The notes under the pieces are model-generated. The model saw only the letters and a list, made by a program, of their open reading frames with translations. It searched no databases and was not told where the DNA came from. This document shows, piece by piece, positions 57,679 through 64,000 of a stretch of 64,000 nucleotides of DNA. The stretch's first letter is position 1. Each line of letters starts with the position of its first letter. The DNA comes from Pseudomonas yangonensis. GTDB taxonomy: Bacteria > Pseudomonadota > Gammaproteobacteria > Pseudomonadales > Pseudomonadaceae. Location of the stretch: contig NZ_BLJU01000003.1 in NCBI RefSeq assembly GCF_009932725.1, positions 310,001 to 374,000 on the forward strand, given 5' to 3'. The position numbers and the translations under genes are program-made.

Positions 57679-58467
57679 ATGGCCAAGGTATTCGCGATCG
57701 CCAATCAGAAAGGCGGCGTGGGCAAGACCACGACGTGCATCAACCTGGCCGCTTCTCTGGTGGCGACCAAGCGCCGCGTGCTGCTGATCGACCTCGACCC
57801 GCAGGGCAACGCGACCATGGGCAGCGGTGTGGACAAGCACGGTCTCGAGCACTCGATCTACGACGTACTGATCGGCGAGTGCGACCTTAGCCAGGCCATG
57901 CAGTTCTCCGAACACGGTGGCTACCAGCTGCTGCCGGCCAACCGCGACCTCACCGCCGCGGAAGTCGCCCTGCTCGAGATGAAGATGAAGGAAAGCCGCC
58001 TGCGTTACGCCTTGGCGCCGATCCGCGAGAATTACGACTACATCCTTATCGACTGCCCGCCCTCGCTGAGCATGCTGACCATCAACGCCCTGGTCGCCGC
58101 CGATGGCGTGATCATCCCCATGCAGTGCGAGTATTACGCGCTCGAGGGGCTTTCCGATCTGGTCAACAGCATCCAGCGCATCGCTCAGCTGCTCAACCCC
58201 AAGCTGCAGATCGAAGGTCTGCTGCGCACCATGTACGACCCGCGCATCAGCCTGACCAACGACGTCAGCGCCCAGCTCAAGCAGCACTTCGGCGACAAGC
58301 TGTACGATGCCGTGATCCCGCGCAACGTGCGCCTGGCCGAGGCGCCGAGCTTCGGCATGCCGGCGCTGGTCTACGACAAACAATCCCGTGGTGCCATTGC
58401 CTATCTGGCATTGGCCGGCGAGCTGGTGCGCCGTCAGCGCGCCGCCGCGAAAATCGCTACCGCTTAA
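57679..58467 (+). CDS. parA: Chromosome partitioning ATPase ParA (Soj)
   Basis: 262 residues. The deviant Walker A KGGVGKTT near residue 11, DLDPQGNAT and Walker B DYILIDCPPSLSMLT are intact. A GGGGGAAGGA-type leader precedes the ATG. With ParB and the parS sites in recF it segregates the origin. Confidence 0.98.
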   Translation: MAKVFAIANQKGGVGKTTTCINLAASLVATKRRVLLIDLDPQGNATMGSGVDKHGLEHSIYDVLIGECDLSQAMQFSEHGGYQLLPANRDLTAAEVALLEMKMKESRLRYALAPIRENYDYILIDCPPSLSMLTINALVAADGVIIPMQCEYYALEGLSDLVNSIQRIAQLLNPKLQIEGLLRTMYDPRISLTNDVSAQLKQHFGDKLYDAVIPRNVRLAEAPSFGMPALVYDKQSRGAIAYLALAGELVRRQRAAAKIATA

Positions 58468-58478
58468 GGAACATCCGC

Positions 58479-59348
58479 ATGGCTGCGAAGAAACGAGGTC
58501 TGGGTCGAGGTCTGGACGCCCTGCTCGGTGGCAACACCGTCAGCGCACTGCAGGAAGAGGCCGCCCAGGTCGACACACGCGAACTGCAATACGTGCCGCT
58601 GGAACTGATCCAGCGCGGCAAGTACCAGCCGCGTCGTGACATGGACCAGACTGCCCTGGAGGAACTCGCCGCTTCGATCCGTGCCCAGGGCGTGATGCAA
58701 CCCATCGTGCTGCGTCCCATCGGCGACGGCCGTTTCGAGATCGTAGCCGGTGAACGTCGCTGGCGTGCCAGCCAGCTGGCCGGTCAGGACAAGATTCCGG
58801 CCATGGTCCGTGAACTGCCCGATGAAGCCGCCATCGCCATGGCGCTGATCGAGAACATCCAGCGCGAGGATCTCAATCCGATCGAAGAAGCCGTGGCCCT
58901 GCAGCGCCTGCAGCAGGAATTCGAGCTGACCCAGCAACAGGTCGCCGATGCGGTCGGCAAGTCGCGCGTCACCATCACCAACCTGCTGCGTCTGATCGCC
59001 CTGCCCGAGGAGATCAAGACCCTGCTCGCCCATGGTGATCTGGAGATGGGCCACGCCCGTGCGCTGCTCGGTTTACCCCCCGAACAGCAGGTCGAAGCGG
59101 CGCGACACGTTGTCGCACGTGGGCTGACCGTTCGTCAGACCGAGGCGCTGGTGCGCCAGTGGCTGAGCGCCAAACCCGCCCCGGCAAAGGCCAAGGCCGA
59201 CCCGGACATCAGCCGCCTGGAACAGAAGCTGGCAGAGCGTCTGGGCTCGCCTGTGCAGATCAAGCACGGCAGCAAGGGAAAGGGACAGCTGGTGATTCGC
59301 TACAGCTCCCTCGACGAATTGCAGGGTGTACTGGCGCACATTCGTTGA
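58479..59348 (+). CDS. parB: Chromosome partitioning protein ParB
   Basis: 289 residues from ATG 58479 (MAAKKRGLGRGLDALLGG). The CTPase motifs of the ParB/Srx fold are present (GERRWRASQLAG and ENIQREDLNPIEEA). The helix-turn-helix LTQQQVADAVGKSRVTITNLLRLIALP binds parS, and a C-terminal dimerisation domain follows. Confidence 0.98.
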   Translation: MAAKKRGLGRGLDALLGGNTVSALQEEAAQVDTRELQYVPLELIQRGKYQPRRDMDQTALEELAASIRAQGVMQPIVLRPIGDGRFEIVAGERRWRASQLAGQDKIPAMVRELPDEAAIAMALIENIQREDLNPIEEAVALQRLQQEFELTQQQVADAVGKSRVTITNLLRLIALPEEIKTLLAHGDLEMGHARALLGLPPEQQVEAARHVVARGLTVRQTEALVRQWLSAKPAPAKAKADPDISRLEQKLAERLGSPVQIKHGSKGKGQLVIRYSSLDELQGVLAHIR

Positions 59349-59392
59349 AACAATTCAGTCTGTAGTCCTACTTCGCTCCTACTACAGCACGG

Positions 59393-59421
59393 TTGATCGG
59401 GCGCAGGCTGGCCCATATACT
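59393..59421 (+). promoter_or_regulatory. Sigma-70 promoter of the atp operon
   Basis: TTGATC (59393-59398) and TATACT (59416-59421) with a 17-base spacer, 57 bases before atpI. Confidence 0.8.
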
Positions 59422-59478
59422 CCCCGCGCAATTTTGTCGGCCACGGGCCGAGGTTCGGCGGCTTTTCGGGAGAGGTCG

Positions 59479-59868
59479 ATGGGCATCGCCAGTAAGGCCC
59501 CGTTTCATCGTCAGCCAGGGTTTCCGATCCTGATTTTTCAGGCCATCGTGACGGCTGTGATCACAGTGTTTTTTGCCGTCAGTGGCGGATGGGTCGCGGC
59601 CTATTCGGCATTGCTGGGAGGGCTGATAGCCCTGCTGGCCAACGCGTATTTTGCATTCAAGGCCTTTCGTTACTTTGGCGCGCGTTCGGCCAAGGCCATC
59701 GTCCAGTCGATCTGGGCCGGGGCCATGGGTAAATGGATTATCACGGCAGTGCTGTTTGCGCTGGCGTTCGTAGGGGTTGAACCACTGGACCCGATGACGC
59801 TGTTCATCGGGTATCTGCTTGCCCTTCTGGCAGCAGCCTGTGCGCCCCTGCTCATGAAAGTTTTCTGA
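59479..59868 (+). CDS. atpI: F0F1 ATP synthase assembly protein AtpI
   Basis: 129 residues from ATG 59479 behind GAGAGG. Four transmembrane helices: residues about 13-32 (PILIFQAIVTAVITVFFAV), 36-55, 78-95 and 100-118. AtpI helps assemble the c ring. It is the first gene of the operon. Confidence 0.93.
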   Translation: MGIASKAPFHRQPGFPILIFQAIVTAVITVFFAVSGGWVAAYSALLGGLIALLANAYFAFKAFRYFGARSAKAIVQSIWAGAMGKWIITAVLFALAFVGVEPLDPMTLFIGYLLALLAAACAPLLMKVF

Positions 59869-60711
<843 letters not shown>

Positions 60712-60753
60712 TCGACATCGAAAAACCCGAAAACCCCTAACTCGTAACCTTAA

Positions 60754-61005
<252 letters not shown>

Positions 61006-61019
61006 GAGTTCCTGAGTTC

Positions 61020-61044
61020 GAGGCAGCATGATGTGTGCTGCCTC
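61020..61044 (+). other. Stem-loop between atpE and atpF
   Basis: GAGGCAGCA / TGCTGCCTC with a 7-base loop and no T-run. It is probably an mRNA processing or stability element that helps set the high c-subunit ratio, not a terminator. Confidence 0.6.
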
Positions 61045-61092
61045 TTCAGGCTTTTCTTCCCCGGAACACGAGATAGCACGAGGTAAATCGCT

Positions 61093-61563
61093 GTGAACAT
61101 TAACCTGACCCTGTTCGGTCAAACGATTGCCTTCGCTATTTTCGTCTGGTTCTGCATGAAGTTCGTATGGCCGCCGCTGACGCAGGCCATGCAGGAACGC
61201 CAGAAGAAAATCGCAGAAGGTCTGGATGCTGCCGGGCGCGCCGAGCGCGATCTGCAGTTGGCCCAGGAACGCGCTGCCCAGATGCTTCGTGAAACCAAAG
61301 AGCAAGCTGCCGAAATTCTCGATCGGGCGAACAAGACCGCCAACGCAATCGTCGAGGAAGCCAAGGCCCAGGCCCGCTCCGAAGGTGAAAAGCTGATCGC
61401 TGGCGCCAAAGCCGAAATCGATCTGGAAGTGAACCGTGCCAAGGATCAACTGCGTTCGCAGGTAGCAGCTCTGGCTGTCACCGGCGCCGAGCAGATCCTG
61501 CAGTCCTCCGTGGACGGCGCTGCGCACAACGATCTGGTCGCAAAACTGGCCTCTCAACTCTAA
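61093..61563 (+). CDS. atpF: ATP synthase F0 subunit b
   Basis: 156 residues from a GTG at 61093. One N-terminal transmembrane helix ([19 protein letters not shown]) is followed by a long charged helix for the peripheral stalk, ending [15 protein letters not shown]. It has typical b-subunit length. Confidence 0.96.
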   Translation: MNINLTLFGQTIAFAIFVWFCMKFVWPPLTQAMQERQKKIAEGLDAAGRAERDLQLAQERAAQMLRETKEQAAEILDRANKTANAIVEEAKAQARSEGEKLIAGAKAEIDLEVNRAKDQLRSQVAALAVTGAEQILQSSVDGAAHNDLVAKLASQL

Positions 61564-61575
61564 GCGAGGCTCGCG

Positions 61576-62112
61576 ATGATCAATACCAACACGCTCGCTC
61601 GGCCCTACGCGAAAGCCGCGTTTGAGTTTGCCAGTGCTGCACAGCAGGCCGATGCCTGGCTGAACATGCTGTCGCTGTCCGCGGCTGCGGTTCAAACGCC
61701 GGCCATGGCTCAGCAGTTGGTCAACCCGGCGTTGACCGATGAGCAGAAAGTCAATGTTCTGGCGCAGATCTGTGCCGGTCACATCGACGCTTCGTTCAGC
61801 AACTTCCTGCGCTCGCTGGGCAGCAACGACCGACTGTCGCTGCTGCCGGTAGTACGCGAACAGTTCGCCGTGCTGAAGGCTGAAGCCGAACGCGCCCTCG
61901 ATGTCGAGGTCGAGTCGGCTTTCGAGCTCAATACCGAGCAATTGCAAACTCTGGCTGCCGCCCTTTCCAAGCGGCTCGATCGCACCGTCCAGCCCAAGCC
62001 CGTGGTCAATCCCGCCCTGATCGGCGGCGTTGTCATTCGTGCAGGTGACCTGGTCATCGACGGTTCGGTCCGCGGCAAGCTGAACAAGCTGGCCGAAGCG
62101 TTGAAATCCTGA
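61576..62112 (+). CDS. atpH: ATP synthase F1 subunit delta
   Basis: 178 residues. It starts LARPYAKAAFEFA and ends LIGGVVIRAGDLVIDGSVRGKLNKLAEAL, both hallmarks of the delta/OSCP family. It links the stalk to the F1 head. Confidence 0.97.
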   Translation: MINTNTLARPYAKAAFEFASAAQQADAWLNMLSLSAAAVQTPAMAQQLVNPALTDEQKVNVLAQICAGHIDASFSNFLRSLGSNDRLSLLPVVREQFAVLKAEAERALDVEVESAFELNTEQLQTLAAALSKRLDRTVQPKPVVNPALIGGVVIRAGDLVIDGSVRGKLNKLAEALKS

Positions 62113-62127
62113 TTTGAGGGAACTGGC

Positions 62128-63672
<1,545 letters not shown>

Positions 63673-63677
63673 CCGCA

Positions 63678-63697
63678 GCGGGGGCTTCGGCCCCCGC
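63678..63697 (+). other. GC-rich stem-loop between atpA and atpG
   Basis: GCGGGGGC-TTCG-GCCCCCGC, a UUCG-capped perfect hairpin without a T-run, between the atpA stop and the atpG ribosome site. Confidence 0.6.
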
Positions 63698-63720
63698 CTG
63701 CTTGAACCAAAAGGTGTGAA

Positions 63721-64000
63721 ATGGCAGGCGCAAAAGAGATTCGCAGCAAGATTGCGAGCATCAAAAGCACGCAAAAGATCACCAGCGCCATGGAAAAAGT
63801 GGCGGTCAGCAAAATGCGCAAGGCTCAACAGCGCATGGCTGCCGGTCGCCCCTACGCCGAGCGTATTCGTCAGGTGATCGGTCACCTGGCCAAGGCGAAC
63901 CCGGAATACCGCCACTCGTTCATGGTGGAGCGTGATGTACAGCGCGTCGGTTATATCGTGGTGACCTCGGATCGTGGTCTGTGCGGTGGCTTGAACATCA
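63721..64000 (+). CDS. atpG: ATP synthase F1 subunit gamma, N-terminal part
   Basis: 93 codons to the window edge, beginning [27 protein letters not shown] and reaching [13 protein letters not shown], the conserved gamma start and the DRGLCGGLN motif. The rest of the gene and atpD/atpC lie outside. Confidence 0.97.
   Translation, partial: MAGAKEIRSKIASIKSTQKITSAMEKVAVSKMRKAQQRMAAGRPYAERIRQVIGHLAKANPEYRHSFMVERDVQRVGYIVVTSDRGLCGGLNI

Overview
The window is from a Pseudomonas-type chromosome. It is GC-rich, carries pseudomonad REP-like repeats, and has the origin block gyrB-recF-dnaN-dnaA | oriC | rpmH-rnpA-yidD-yidC-mnmE-mnmG-rsmG-parA-parB-atpIBEFHAG. Two perfect parS sites lie in recF. The exact species cannot be fixed by eye. 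The protein variants, especially the atp genes, differ enough from those I remember for P. aeruginosa and P. putida to suggest another branch, possibly the P. mendocina/oleovorans group (inference).

Region 1 (1-4.9 kb, + strand) is a tightly overlapped lipid-metabolism operon resembling E. coli ynbBCD. It holds the end of a methyltransferase, a PAP2/dual-specificity phosphatase fusion, a small membrane protein, a PlsC-type acyltransferase and a CdsA-type cytidylyltransferase. A membrane diguanylate cyclase and a bidirectional terminator follow.

Region 2 (4.9-43.6 kb) is accessory DNA. It opens with a C4-antisense-RNA-like segment and an AT-richer array of candidate immunity genes (unknown, ComJ/Nin-like, Imm11). 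The rest is a complete H1-type (HSI-I-like) type VI secretion locus. On the minus strand, starting at 24.55 kb, run tssA-tssB-tssC-hcp-tae4-immunity-tssE-tssF-tssG-clpV-vgrG-eag-rhs(AHH nuclease tip)-imm11. On the plus strand, starting at 24.9 kb, run fha-tssJ-tssK-tssL-tssM-tagF-pppA-ppkA-tagT-tagS-tagR-tagQ, then an undescribed pair: a 300-aa hydrophobic candidate effector and a four-helix membrane candidate immunity protein. TagQRST, PpkA, PppA, Fha and TagF make up the full threonine-phosphorylation control pathway. The usual tagJ position is taken by a Tae4 amidase/immunity pair.

Region 3 (43.6-64 kb) is the replication-origin core. The dnaA-rpmH intergenic region is oriC, with DnaA boxes and an AT-rich unwinding segment. 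The mnmE-mnmG intergenic region carries a second module of about 200 bp, colinear with oriC: the same four sequence blocks occur at nearly the same spacing. The window ends inside atpG.

The best leads are the duplicated origin module, the putative pore-forming effector/immunity pair behind tagQ, the layered toxin/immunity array at the rhs 3' end, and the ynb-like lipid operon. All gene identities come from recalled family motifs; no search was run.
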